This document shows, piece by piece, positions 1 through 7,324 of a stretch of 31,629 nt of DNA. The DNA lies in the NCBI GenBank assembly GCA_030148625.1, contig JASBTC010000354.1, forward strand, positions 1 through 31,629, in the 5' to 3' direction. The DNA is from Sphingobium sp. (GTDB lineage: Bacteria > Pseudomonadota > Alphaproteobacteria > Sphingomonadales > Sphingomonadaceae). The notes under the pieces were generated by a model, which was given only the letters and a program-made list of their open reading frames with translations, was not told the DNA's origin and did no database searches. A program made the translations under genes and the position numbers. Position 1 is the stretch's first letter; every line of letters begins with the position of its first letter.

Positions 1-924
1 GCGGCTGGCGAAGCCCGCCTTTCTGGCGACCTCGTCCATCTCCGCCCGGATTCGCGCGACTTCGTTCAGCCCGATCCGGTGGATCGCATCGGCGCTCAGA
101 TCGGTCGTGGTCTCCTGACGGATGCGAAAGGCGTAATAGGCGGCACCACCCGGCTGCGCCGATATGCCCGGTGCCTTCGCGCATTTCTTCGCATAGGTGC
201 CGACATAGAAATCATGATGCCTGGTGTAGGCCGGATTGAGCACATCGGTCACGATCGCGCGGGCGCGGGCCTTCATCGCCGTCCAGTCGGCGTCGGACAT
301 GTCGACGGGGCGGGGTTTCAGGAAGGGCGCGTAGAAGCGCGATTTCTCCGGATCGGCGGAGACGACGCCGATGATCCCCTTTTCATAGCCCTTGAGCGCG
401 ATGCAGGGCAGGACATAGCCGCCATCGACTGCCTGCCCGGTGATCTTCAGCGCTTCGTCGTTGAGTTTCGGATATTGGGCGATGCGGGCCAGATAGCTCT
501 GATAATCTGCGCGCGTGCGAAAGGGCAGGTCGTCCGCCATGCTCGCGAAACCCTGGTGCCAGCCATAATAGGTGGTGAAGAGCATGGTGCGCTGGCCGAA
601 ACGATTTTCCTCGACGGCCTCGGCGAAGGTCCGGCGCAGGATCGCCTTGTTGACGCGATCGGCGGCGGACAGGCTCGCGTCCGGAATCGCATCGAGCCGC
701 TTCAGGAATGCCGCATTGTCGCTCGTGCGCCGGTCGGCCGCCGCCAGGCTGATGTCGCGGATGCGATCGTCATAATCGCGCACCCCGAGCGATGTCGCCA
801 GCGTCGGCGATTCGCGCAGCATCCAGGCCTCGTAGTCGCTCTGCAGCCGCTTGAAATCGTCGGCGGGTGCAGCCGTGGCGGGATGGGCGGACAGGAGCAG
901 GGCGGTCAAGAACCAGCGGCGCAT
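1..924 (-). CDS. DUF885 family secreted protein (N-terminal part, runs off the window)
   Basis: The frame is open from an ATG at 924 to the window edge, 308 codons. The N-terminus (MRRWFLTALLLSAHPATA) is a typical signal peptide, so the product is probably periplasmic or outer-membrane associated. Further on it has hallmarks of the DUF885 family: segments on length-matched helices such as TTYYGWHQGFASM, and TTDLSADAIHRIGLNEVARI near residues 280-300, a conserved block of this family. Many DUF885 proteins carry a zinc-metallopeptidase-like HExxH motif, but that part would lie outside the window, so activity cannot be judged. A GAGGAT ribosome site lies about 9 bases before the start. The gene is read away from its right-hand neighbours and appears to be transcribed on its own. 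Family call is fairly sure; function is not. Confidence 0.85.
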   Translation of the reverse strand, partial: MRRWFLTALLLSAHPATAAPADDFKRLQSDYEAWMLRESPTLATSLGVRDYDDRIRDISLAAADRRTSDNAAFLKRLDAIPDASLSAADRVNKAILRRTFAEAVEENRFGQRTMLFTTYYGWHQGFASMADDLPFRTRADYQSYLARIAQYPKLNDEALKITGQAVDGGYVLPCIALKGYEKGIIGVVSADPEKSRFYAPFLKPRPVDMSDADWTAMKARARAIVTDVLNPAYTRHHDFYVGTYAKKCAKAPGISAQPGGAAYYAFRIRQETTTDLSADAIHRIGLNEVARIRAEMDEVARKAGFASR

Positions 925-1066
925 CGGACGATCCTCGCGAATTGTGATGTGCTTGAAACGCTAGTCATTTTGTCGGCGGATGCCCACTCCGCTCTTCCGG
1001 TTCGGCTATGCGACGAACCGTCGGCGCGATCCGGAACTCCCGACCGCGCCGTCCATTCTACAGGCC

Positions 1067-1420
1067 ATGAGCGGAATGAATATCGGTGGTGCGCGGCGGT
1101 TGCAGCGCTCCGGAAAGTTGCGGCGTGAAGCGGAAAATTGTCTGGCCATCGCGGTTCGCGAGACACAACCGGATATGGCGGCGCTGCTGATCGACGAGGC
1201 GGTAAGGTTGGCGGTGCGCGCACGCGAGCTTGGCGGAGAAGCGAACGACGCTGGAGGCTTTGGCGATCCACGCGACGCTCAAGCGCGCCGAGGATTCCTC
1301 CTCGACCGGCCATCGGAATCAGCGAACAACGCGGACGACGGCGGAGAAAACCGCCCGATGGTCGCCGCGAATGCCGCGTATCCCGCCTGGCTGCTGAAGC
1401 GGGCACCCCGCTCCGACTGA
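1067..1420 (+). CDS. Small helical hypothetical protein, possibly frameshifted
   Basis: The N-terminal half, from the ATG at 1067 (or 1076), reads as a charged amphipathic helical pair (LRREAENCLAIAVRETQPDM, then AALLIDEAVRLAVRARELG). This resembles the short proteins common in alphaproteobacteria with the pattern RxxAExCxxLAxxxxDP..A.LL..A..Y..LA. After about position 1225 the reading frame turns into low-quality sequence rich in Gly, Asp and Asn. The next frame from about 1224 instead continues the helical pattern (ASLAEKRTTLEALAIHATLK) and ends at a stop at 1395-1397. A one-base shift near 1215-1230 would therefore give a more natural protein of about 110 residues. Function unknown. The coordinates given follow the unshifted frame. 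Confidence 0.45.
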   Translation: MSGMNIGGARRLQRSGKLRREAENCLAIAVRETQPDMAALLIDEAVRLAVRARELGGEANDAGGFGDPRDAQARRGFLLDRPSESANNADDGGENRPMVAANAAYPAWLLKRAPRSD

Positions 1421-1616
1421 TTGACTTTACCGTTACGTGCGATTAACGACCCGCCCGCTCGCCAATCCCGGTGAGCGAAAGGAACTGCAATGTTCGGACG
1501 CTTTTATCTGTCGGGATTGATCCCCGCAGCCGTCCGGACCTCGCCGAAGCGCTAGTCGCGTCCTCGGCCGGGTCCGTGGACCTGGCTGCAATCATCCCGA
1601 AAAATTCAGAGAACCA

Positions 1617-3638
1617 ATGCCTGCGGCACCTTTGCGTCCGACGGGTGGACCGGGTGAAGACATGGGCGAGAAAGACCTTGCGCGGGGCATGATCCTGCTG
1701 CTGCGCGAACATATCGAAGCGGATTCCGGCGCCGGAAAGGCGCTGGTCGAATGGATGGAGAAACGACGCGACTGGCTGTGGCCTGCGGGCGAAGCGCCCG
1801 AGGCCATCGACTGGGAGTCGATCGAGGGTTTCGCCGGCCGGATTCCGGCGGGCGAAACACCGGGCACGCCGTTGCGGCTGGCGGAGGCGATCGCCGACGT
1901 GCTGTCGCTCGACGGTTTCGATCGCGCGCTGCTTGTCGCCGTGATCGGTTTCCATCGAGCCAACCGGCTGACCGAGTTGCGTGCCGTGCTGGAAAAGGAA
2001 CGCGCCGACATGCCGGTGGTGTTCGGCATGCTGGCCGGTGCCGAACGGGGGCGTGCCGCCTTTGCGGTCCGCACCAGCCTGCCGGTCGGGCTCGGGCTGC
2101 TCGAAGTGGCGATGAAGTCGCTTGGCGGCGTCGATCTCGATCTGAGCTGGACGTTCGAGCGGCTGCTCAATCGCGGCGTTCCCGAACCCGACTGGCTGGC
2201 CGATGCACTTGCCGGCCCGCGGCAGGGCGCGGTGCTGACGCTCGACGATTTTGCGGGTGTCGCCGAGGCCGATCTGCTCGTGCGGCTCCTCAAGGGAGCT
2301 GTCGCGGGGCGCGAACCCGGGGTCAACATCCTGATCCATGGCCCGCCGGGTACGGGCAAGACCGAGCTGGCGCGGACGCTGGCAGCGGCGGCCGGGGCCG
2401 CGCTCCATGCCGTGGGCGAAGTCGACGAGGATGGTGACGAACCGTCACGCTTCGACCGCATCTCGGCGCTTCGTCGCGCCCAGCGCGCGCTGGAGCGGCG
2501 CGGCGGTACATTGCTGCTGTTCGACGAGATGGAGGATCTGATCGGCGACACGCGGCAGGGCGGCAGCGGCTATTCCGACGCCCGCATGGGGTCGAAGATC
2601 TTCATCAACCGGATGCTGGAAACCAATGCGATTCCGGTGATCTGGACGAGCAATGCGATATCGCGGATCGATGCCGCGCATCTGCGCCGGATGAGCTTCG
2701 TGCTGAAGCTCGATCATCCGCGCGGACGCGATCGCATGCGCGTCCTGTCGCGCATCGCCGCGCTGGAGGAGATGCCGGGTGCGGCCGAGCCGCTGGCCGG
2801 CCTTGCGCGCGACGCGGTCGAATTGCCCAGCATCGCACGCGTCGCGCTGCGCTCGGCGCGGATCGCCGGCGGTGATGCTGCGGAGGCCGCGATGGTTGCC
2901 GGGGCGCTGGTGCGCGGGCTGCGTGACGAAGAGGGGATGCCGCGTGAAACGGCGAAGCCGCTGCTCGATCTCGACCTGTTCGAGAGCGATCCGCCGGTGG
3001 CCGATCTGATCGAACGGCTGACCGCACCCGGTGCGCCCGTTGATTTCACGATGCTGCTCACCGGCCCGCCCGGCACCGGCAAGACCGCGCTGGTCGGCCA
3101 TGTCGCGCGCGGGCTCGATCGTCCGCTGCACGTCAAGCGGACGTCGGACGTACTGAGTAAATGGGTGGGGGAGACCGAGCGCAACATCGCCGACGCCTTT
3201 GAGGATGCACGGCGCGAGGGCGCGGTGCTGCTGTTCGACGAGGTCGATTCGCTGCTATTCGATCGGGCGGACGCGACGCGGTCGTGGGAAGTGGCCCAGG
3301 TCAACGAATTGCTGACCTGGCTGGACGGGCACGGCCTGCCGGTGTTCGCGGCGACCAACCATCCCGGACGGCTCGACCCCGCGGCGCTTCGGCGTTTCGT
3401 GTTCAAGCTGTCGCTTGGGCCGCTGTCACGGGCCCGCGCGGCACGGGCGTTCGAACGCTTTTTCGGCATGCCGGCGCCGACCGGCATGCCGATGCCGGAG
3501 AATCTGACGCCCGGCGATTTCGCCGTGGTGAAGCGCCAGCTTCGCTTCAGCACCGGGCTGGAACCGCATGTCGTCGTCGCGCTGCTCGAAGCCGAGGCGC
3601 GCGCGAAGCCGGGCATGGCGGGGCGGATCGGGTTCTGA
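1617..3638 (+). CDS. Double AAA+ domain ATPase (SpoVK/Cdc48-like superfamily)
   Basis: A 673-residue protein with two AAA+ modules. Module 1 has Walker A GPPGTGKT at residues 242-249 and Walker B LLLFDEMEDL with D303/E304. Module 2 has Walker A GPPGTGKT at 483-490 and Walker B LLFDEVDSLLF with D541/E542. Both modules keep arginines after the sensor-1 strand (LRRMSF, LRRFVF), so both look able to hydrolyse ATP. The first 200 residues are a helical region with no domain I recognise; it may select the substrate. Such proteins normally form hexamers that unfold or remodel protein partners; the partner here is unknown. The start at 1617 has a weak GAG element; an ATG at 1662 (MGEKDLARG) preceded by GGGTGAAG is a serious alternative. 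It lies just upstream of, and on the same strand as, the SOS-linked group, separated by a large hairpin. Confidence 0.88.
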   Translation: MPAAPLRPTGGPGEDMGEKDLARGMILLLREHIEADSGAGKALVEWMEKRRDWLWPAGEAPEAIDWESIEGFAGRIPAGETPGTPLRLAEAIADVLSLDGFDRALLVAVIGFHRANRLTELRAVLEKERADMPVVFGMLAGAERGRAAFAVRTSLPVGLGLLEVAMKSLGGVDLDLSWTFERLLNRGVPEPDWLADALAGPRQGAVLTLDDFAGVAEADLLVRLLKGAVAGREPGVNILIHGPPGTGKTELARTLAAAAGAALHAVGEVDEDGDEPSRFDRISALRRAQRALERRGGTLLLFDEMEDLIGDTRQGGSGYSDARMGSKIFINRMLETNAIPVIWTSNAISRIDAAHLRRMSFVLKLDHPRGRDRMRVLSRIAALEEMPGAAEPLAGLARDAVELPSIARVALRSARIAGGDAAEAAMVAGALVRGLRDEEGMPRETAKPLLDLDLFESDPPVADLIERLTAPGAPVDFTMLLTGPPGTGKTALVGHVARGLDRPLHVKRTSDVLSKWVGETERNIADAFEDARREGAVLLFDEVDSLLFDRADATRSWEVAQVNELLTWLDGHGLPVFAATNHPGRLDPAALRRFVFKLSLGPLSRARAARAFERFFGMPAPTGMPMPENLTPGDFAVVKRQLRFSTGLEPHVVVALLEAEARAKPGMAGRIGF

Positions 3639-3671
3639 AGTGGCTCGGAACCACGGCAAACAAGGGATATT

Positions 3672-3710
3672 CGGTGATGATCCGGTTCGATCCGAACTGG
3701 ATCATCGCCG
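3672..3710. repeat. Long inverted repeat after the AAA+ gene
   Basis: Two 18-base arms (3672-3689 and 3693-3710) separated by only three bases pair along their whole length, with two G-T wobble positions. A second small hairpin, ATCCG-CCTT-CGGAT, follows at 3716-3729. There is no run of T after either, so a classic intrinsic terminator is not proven. The structure could still end or stabilise the AAA+ transcript, or be a member of a dispersed palindrome family. It separates the AAA+ gene from the LexA-controlled start downstream. Confidence 0.6.
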
Positions 3711-3759
3711 ACCCGATCCGCCTTCGGATTGATCAAAATCAGCGACAGGCGGACTTTAA

Positions 3760-3774
3760 GAACATATAGTGAAC
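3760..3774 (+). promoter_or_regulatory. LexA (SOS) box overlapping a putative -10 element
   Basis: The sequence GAAC-ATATAGT-GAAC is an exact match to the alphaproteobacterial LexA operator (GAAC-N7-GAAC, equal to GTTC-N7-GTTC on the other strand). Inside it lies TATAGT (3765-3770), a good -10 hexamer. Seven bases further is the ATG at 3777, so transcription would begin at or next to the start codon. LexA bound here would cover the -10 element and repress the radical SAM gene until DNA damage. The same operator type occurs at 28846-28860. Confidence 0.85.
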
Positions 3775-3776
3775 AC

Positions 3777-5021
3777 ATGTCCCAGCTCGATGTCCGCCAG
3801 AAGCTCGAAATCCTTGCCGATGCCGCCAAATACGACGCGTCCTGCGCGTCGTCGGGAACGGTCAAGCGCGACTCGGCCAGGGGCAAGGGGATCGGTTCGA
3901 CCGAGGGCATGGGAATCTGCCATGCCTATGCGCCCGACGGCCGCTGCATCTCGCTGCTCAAGATCCTGCTGACCAACAGCTGCATCTTCGACTGCCATTA
4001 TTGCATCAATCGCAAGAGTTCGAATGTGCGGCGCGCGCGCTTCACTGCGAAGGAGGTCGTGGACCTGACGCTCGCTTTCTACCGGCGCAACTATATCGAG
4101 GGGCTGTTCCTCTCCTCGGGCATCATCCGATCGTCCGACTATACGATGGAGCAGATCGTCGAGGTGGCGCGATCGCTGCGCGAGGATCATGATTTTCGCG
4201 GCTATATCCATCTCAAGACGATCCCCGACGCCGATCCAGACCTGATCCATCAGGCAGGGCTTCATGCCGATCGCATGTCGATCAATGTCGAGCTGCCCAC
4301 CGAGCGCGGCCTCAAGCGGCTGGCGCCCGAGAAATCGGGCGTACGGATCGAAGGGGCGATGGCGGGGCTGAAGGCCGCGATCGTCGATACCGCCGATGCG
4401 CGCGCGCATTACAGGCACGCGCCGGATTTCGCGCCGGCCGGCCAGTCGACCCAGATGATCGTCGGCGCAGACGCTGCGACCGATGGCGACATCGTGATGC
4501 GTGCGAACAGCCTTTACGATCGTTTCGCGCTGCGGCGCGTCTATTATTCGGCATTCAGCCCGATCCCCGATGCCAGCGCGGTGCTGCCCTTGCGTCGTCC
4601 GCCGCTGATGCGAGAGCATCGGCTCTATCAGTCCGACTGGCTGATCCGCTTCTATGGATTCGCGGCGGACGAGGTTGTCGCCGCCGCCGACGATAGCGGC
4701 ATGCTGCCGCTCGATATCGATCCCAAGCTTGCCTGGGCGCTCAAGCATCGCGATCGCTTTCCGGTCGACGTCAACCGCGCGCCGCGCACGATGCTGCTCC
4801 GGATTCCGGGGCTGGGCGTGAAGGCGGTGGACGCGATCCTGACCGCGCGGCGCTGGCGCCGGCTGGGCCTTGCGGATCTTGCGCGGCTGACCGTCTCGGT
4901 CACGAAGCTTCGACCGTTCCTGATCGCGGAGGACTGGCGACCGGTCGCTTTGGCCGATGCCGCGGACCTGCGTCCGCTGGTGAGGCCGAAGCGCAAACAG
5001 CTGGAACTGTTCGACGCATGA
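3777..5021 (+). CDS. Putative DNA modification/repair radical SAM protein
   Basis: 414 residues. The radical SAM cluster motif CX3CX2C is present as CIFDCHYC (C69, C73, C76) and should bind a [4Fe-4S] cluster and S-adenosylmethionine. The surrounding sequence (GRCISLLKILLTNSC before it; NIELP-like NVELPTERGL and YYSAFSPIP later) matches the family annotated as DNA modification/repair radical SAM protein, whose genes are typically next to a DUF4130/UdgX-type gene, as here. A helix-hairpin-helix segment (RIPGLGVKAVDAIL, from about residue 342) near the C-terminus suggests DNA binding. The chemistry and substrate are unknown. The start at 3777 fits family length; an earlier in-frame TTG at 3729 would place the LexA box inside the gene and is unlikely. 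No ribosome site precedes 3777, consistent with leaderless translation. Confidence 0.9.
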   Translation: MSQLDVRQKLEILADAAKYDASCASSGTVKRDSARGKGIGSTEGMGICHAYAPDGRCISLLKILLTNSCIFDCHYCINRKSSNVRRARFTAKEVVDLTLAFYRRNYIEGLFLSSGIIRSSDYTMEQIVEVARSLREDHDFRGYIHLKTIPDADPDLIHQAGLHADRMSINVELPTERGLKRLAPEKSGVRIEGAMAGLKAAIVDTADARAHYRHAPDFAPAGQSTQMIVGADAATDGDIVMRANSLYDRFALRRVYYSAFSPIPDASAVLPLRRPPLMREHRLYQSDWLIRFYGFAADEVVAAADDSGMLPLDIDPKLAWALKHRDRFPVDVNRAPRTMLLRIPGLGVKAVDAILTARRWRRLGLADLARLTVSVTKLRPFLIAEDWRPVALADAADLRPLVRPKRKQLELFDA

Positions 5022-5064
5022 GCGATTCGGATCGTCGCATTCATGCCGTCTTGCCATGGCGCTC

Positions 5065-5091
5065 CGACTCGGCTTCATTAGGGCCGAGTCG
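5065..5091 (+). other. Hairpin immediately before a ribosome site
   Basis: CGACTCGGC (5065-5073) and GCCGAGTCG (5083-5091) form a perfect nine-pair stem with a nine-base loop. The 3' arm ends one base before the ribosome site GGGAGAAG of the membrane protein gene at 5103. No T run follows, so a role as terminator is doubtful. It may protect or pace the message between the radical SAM gene and the next gene. Confidence 0.5.
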
Positions 5092-5102
5092 AGGGAGAAG
5101 AC

Positions 5103-5411
5103 ATGGCATCCCAACCGTTCGATCGCGATATCTGGAAGCGGCGTGTGTCGAACAACAGCGCGGGCGCGCTGATCGTGTTCGCGCTGTTGCACATATTGTG
5201 CCTCGCCGCCGCGTCGGGTCATGCCGCGCCGCTGCATATGATCGCGCTCGTGCTGCCGGTGATGGCCGTGATTCCGCTGATGGCGCGCTTCGAGGCCTAT
5301 TGGATTGCCCGCCCCGATGCCGGTGCCTTTCGCCGCGCGGCGGGTCTGCTCTGGGTGGCGGCGGTGGTCGTACCTTTCCTCTGGAGCGGGCTCTATCGCC
5401 TGATCGGTTGA
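5103..5411 (+). CDS. Small integral membrane protein, three predicted helices
   Basis: 102 residues with a charged N-terminus (DRDIWKRRVSNNS) and three hydrophobic stretches: about residues 20-38 (ALIVFALLHILCLAAAS), 44-61 (LHMIALVLPVMAVIPLMA) and 80-98 (AAGLLWVAAVVVPFLWSGL). It should sit in the inner membrane with its N-terminus in the cytoplasm. I do not recognise a named family. A strong ribosome site (GGGAGAAG) lies at the right distance before the ATG. The gene lies 81 bases after the radical SAM stop and 52 bases before the hemerythrin gene, so it is probably co-transcribed with them, but no function can be assigned. Confidence 0.78.
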   Translation: MASQPFDRDIWKRRVSNNSAGALIVFALLHILCLAAASGHAAPLHMIALVLPVMAVIPLMARFEAYWIARPDAGAFRRAAGLLWVAAVVVPFLWSGLYRLIG

Positions 5412-5413
5412 AC

Positions 5414-5456
5414 CCGGACGCAGGTCCGGCCGTTGAACCTCCGAACTGAACGGAGG
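5414..5456 (+). promoter_or_regulatory. Tandem hairpins; the second hides the ribosome site of the hemerythrin gene
   Basis: Hairpin 1: CCGGAC (5414-5419), loop GCAG, GTCCGG (5424-5429). Hairpin 2: CCTCCG (5438-5443), loop of seven, CGGAGG (5451-5456). The second 3' arm contains GGAGG, the Shine-Dalgarno sequence of the ATG at 5464. When folded, the ribosome site is fully paired, which would reduce translation of the hemerythrin gene unless the stem is opened by heat, a factor or ribosomes arriving from upstream. Confidence 0.55.
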
Positions 5457-5463
5457 CATATCG

Positions 5464-5919
5464 ATGGCAAACGCCGAAATCTTCGAACGACTGAAGCAGG
5501 ATCATGACCGGCATCGCATGATGCTGGCGAAGATCGACGAGACCAAGGGCGACAGCGAAGAGCGCCGCGCGCTGTTCGAGGCGTTTCGCATCGAGGTCAC
5601 TGCGCATGCCGCGGCTGAAGAGGAATCTCTCTACGCGACGATGCTCGCCAAACCCGACCTGCGCGAGGACGCCCAGCATTCGGTGTCGGAGCATAAGGAG
5701 ATCGACGATTTCCTCGAGGAGCTCGACGAGATGGAATTCTCGTCGCCCGGCTGGCTGACGCGCTTTCGCGCGATGCGTCATCGCTACGAGCATCATATCG
5801 ACGAGGAAGAGGAAGAGATGTTTCCCGACGCGGCGAAGCAATTGACCGGCGAAGAGGAAGCCCGGCTCGCCGAAGTCTTCAAGCGGCGCAAGCCGGCCGA
5901 ACTCGAACGGGCGAAATAG
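5464..5919 (+). CDS. Hemerythrin-like (HHE) domain protein
   Basis: 151 residues forming a predicted four-helix bundle. Likely diiron ligands are in the expected order: H14 (LKQDHDRH), H48 and E52 (TAHAAAEEE), H77 (SEHKEID), H110 or H111 and a nearby glutamate (YEHHIDEEEEE). Proteins of this family bind two iron atoms and sense or store oxygen, nitric oxide or iron; which applies here is not known. The protein is acidic and has no signal peptide, so it is cytoplasmic. The ribosome site GGAGG is strong but lies in a hairpin. The stop codon is only six bases before the start of the UdgX gene, which strongly suggests translational coupling with it. Confidence 0.9.
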   Translation: MANAEIFERLKQDHDRHRMMLAKIDETKGDSEERRALFEAFRIEVTAHAAAEEESLYATMLAKPDLREDAQHSVSEHKEIDDFLEELDEMEFSSPGWLTRFRAMRHRYEHHIDEEEEEMFPDAAKQLTGEEEARLAEVFKRRKPAELERAK

Positions 5920-5925
5920 ACAGGA

Positions 5926-7317
5926 ATGCGTGTCGCGTCGCTGGCCGGCGAAGATGATTTCGAAGGTTGGCGGCGTGATGCGAGGACGCTGGCGCTTGCC
6001 GGCATCTCACCGGCGGATATCGTCTGGCAGGTGGGTGAAACCCCGGTCGATCTGTTCGCGGATATACCGGTGATGCCGACGGCGCGTGCCGCCTTTTCGG
6101 TGCCGCGCCCCTTTCTCGAGCTCGCCGAAACAGCGATCCTGCATCGCGATGCCGAACGTTTCGCCTTGCTCTACACTTTATTGCTGCGGTTGCTGAGCCA
6201 GCCGGGCCTGATCGAGGATCGCGCCGATCCGCTGATCAGGCGACTGGAACATATGGCCGGATCGGTGCGGCGCGACATCCACAAGATGCGCGCTTTCCTG
6301 CGCTTCCGCGAAGTGACCGAAGCCGATACCACGCGTTTCGTCGCCTGGTTCGAGCCCGAGCATCATATCGTGCGCGCCAATGCCGGTTTCTTCGTGCGTC
6401 GCTTCCCCAATATGCGCTGGTCGATCCTGACGCCCGAATTGTCACTGCACTGGGATGATGAAACGCTTTCCGAGGGGCCGGGTGCGTGCCGCGAGGATGC
6501 GCCTGACGACGATCCGGTCGAAGCGGTGTGGAAGACCTATTATGCGTCGACCTTCAATCCGGCACGGCTGAAGCCCGGCATGATGTTGAAGGAGATGCCG
6601 CGAAAATATTGGCACAACATGCCCGAAACCGCGTTGGTGCCGCAGTTGATCGCAGGCGCGCAGGCGCGGGAGAGTGGCATGATCCGGACGGCCAGGGCGA
6701 CGGCGCCGACCAATATAGGCGCGGCCTGGACAGCGCTCCGCGAGGAAGCTGCGGGTTGCACGCGCTGCGACCTCCACAGATATGCGACGCAGACCGTCTT
6801 CGGCGAAGGGCCGCTCGATGCCGAGATCATGCTGGTCGGCGAACAGCCCGGCGATCAGGAGGATCAGCAGGGCCGCCCATTTGTCGGGCCGGCCGGCAAG
6901 CTGCTCGACGAGGCGCTGGCGGCGGCGGGGATCGATCGCGGCAAAGTCTATGTCACCAACGCCGTCAAGCATTTCAAATATGAGCAGCGCGGCAAGCGCC
7001 GCATCCATCAGCGTCCGCTGACCAGCGAGATCAAGGCCTGCAAATGGTGGATCGAGCAGGAAACTCTCTTGATCCGGCCCAAAGTGACCGTGGCGCTGGG
7101 CACGACCGCGGCGCAATCGATCTTCGGCCGGGCGATGAAGATCGGCGACAGCCGAGGCAGGGCGCTCGACCTGCCCGATGGCGGTGAAGGCTGGATCACC
7201 ATCCATCCCAGCTATCTGCTGCGCATGCAGGGCGATGTGGAAGCGGAGCGTGCGCGCTTCGTCGATGAATTGCGTATGGCGGCGCGAAGCGTGGCTGGGC
7301 CGACTCAAATGCAATAA
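5926..7317 (+). CDS. udgX: DUF4130 - UdgX fusion, uracil-DNA-binding/glycosylase superfamily protein
   Basis: 463 residues. Residues 1 to about 245 match the DUF4130 partner domain of the radical SAM family (start DFEGWRRDARTLALAGISP; later FVAWFEPEHHIVRANAGFF). Residues from about 262 are a UdgX-type family 4-like uracil-DNA glycosylase domain: cluster cysteines C278 and C281 (CTRC) and C372 (KACKWW), active-site motif GEQPGDQED at 305-313, the KRRIHQRP loop at 357-364, and HPS at 427-429. In mycobacterial UdgX the histidine of this loop becomes covalently joined to the sugar after uracil removal; the matching residue here is H361. The protein should therefore trap uracil-containing DNA. Start at 5926 fits the family; the AGGA before it is very close, so coupling to the hemerythrin gene probably helps initiation. 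Confidence 0.93.
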   Translation: MRVASLAGEDDFEGWRRDARTLALAGISPADIVWQVGETPVDLFADIPVMPTARAAFSVPRPFLELAETAILHRDAERFALLYTLLLRLLSQPGLIEDRADPLIRRLEHMAGSVRRDIHKMRAFLRFREVTEADTTRFVAWFEPEHHIVRANAGFFVRRFPNMRWSILTPELSLHWDDETLSEGPGACREDAPDDDPVEAVWKTYYASTFNPARLKPGMMLKEMPRKYWHNMPETALVPQLIAGAQARESGMIRTARATAPTNIGAAWTALREEAAGCTRCDLHRYATQTVFGEGPLDAEIMLVGEQPGDQEDQQGRPFVGPAGKLLDEALAAAGIDRGKVYVTNAVKHFKYEQRGKRRIHQRPLTSEIKACKWWIEQETLLIRPKVTVALGTTAAQSIFGRAMKIGDSRGRALDLPDGGEGWITIHPSYLLRMQGDVEAERARFVDELRMAARSVAGPTQMQ

Positions 7318-7324
7318 TGCCTGT

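Noticed and set aside
1471..1692. 73-codon plus-strand frame before the AAA+ gene
   Set aside because: GTG start without ribosome site, overlaps the AAA+ start, and its end is an Arg-rich shadow of that gene.
3647..3670. GGAACC considered as the -35 part of a general-stress (EcfG) promoter before the radical SAM gene
   Set aside because: No CGTT element is found 16-17 bases downstream.
5018..5449. 143-codon plus-strand frame overlapping the radical SAM stop as ATGA
   Set aside because: The ATGA overlap looks attractive, but the sequence is Arg/Gly-rich and the membrane protein in the other frame has a strong ribosome site and clear helices.
3756..5459. 567-codon minus-strand open frame opposite the radical SAM gene
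   Set aside because: Antisense artefact, overlapping three supported genes and a LexA box.
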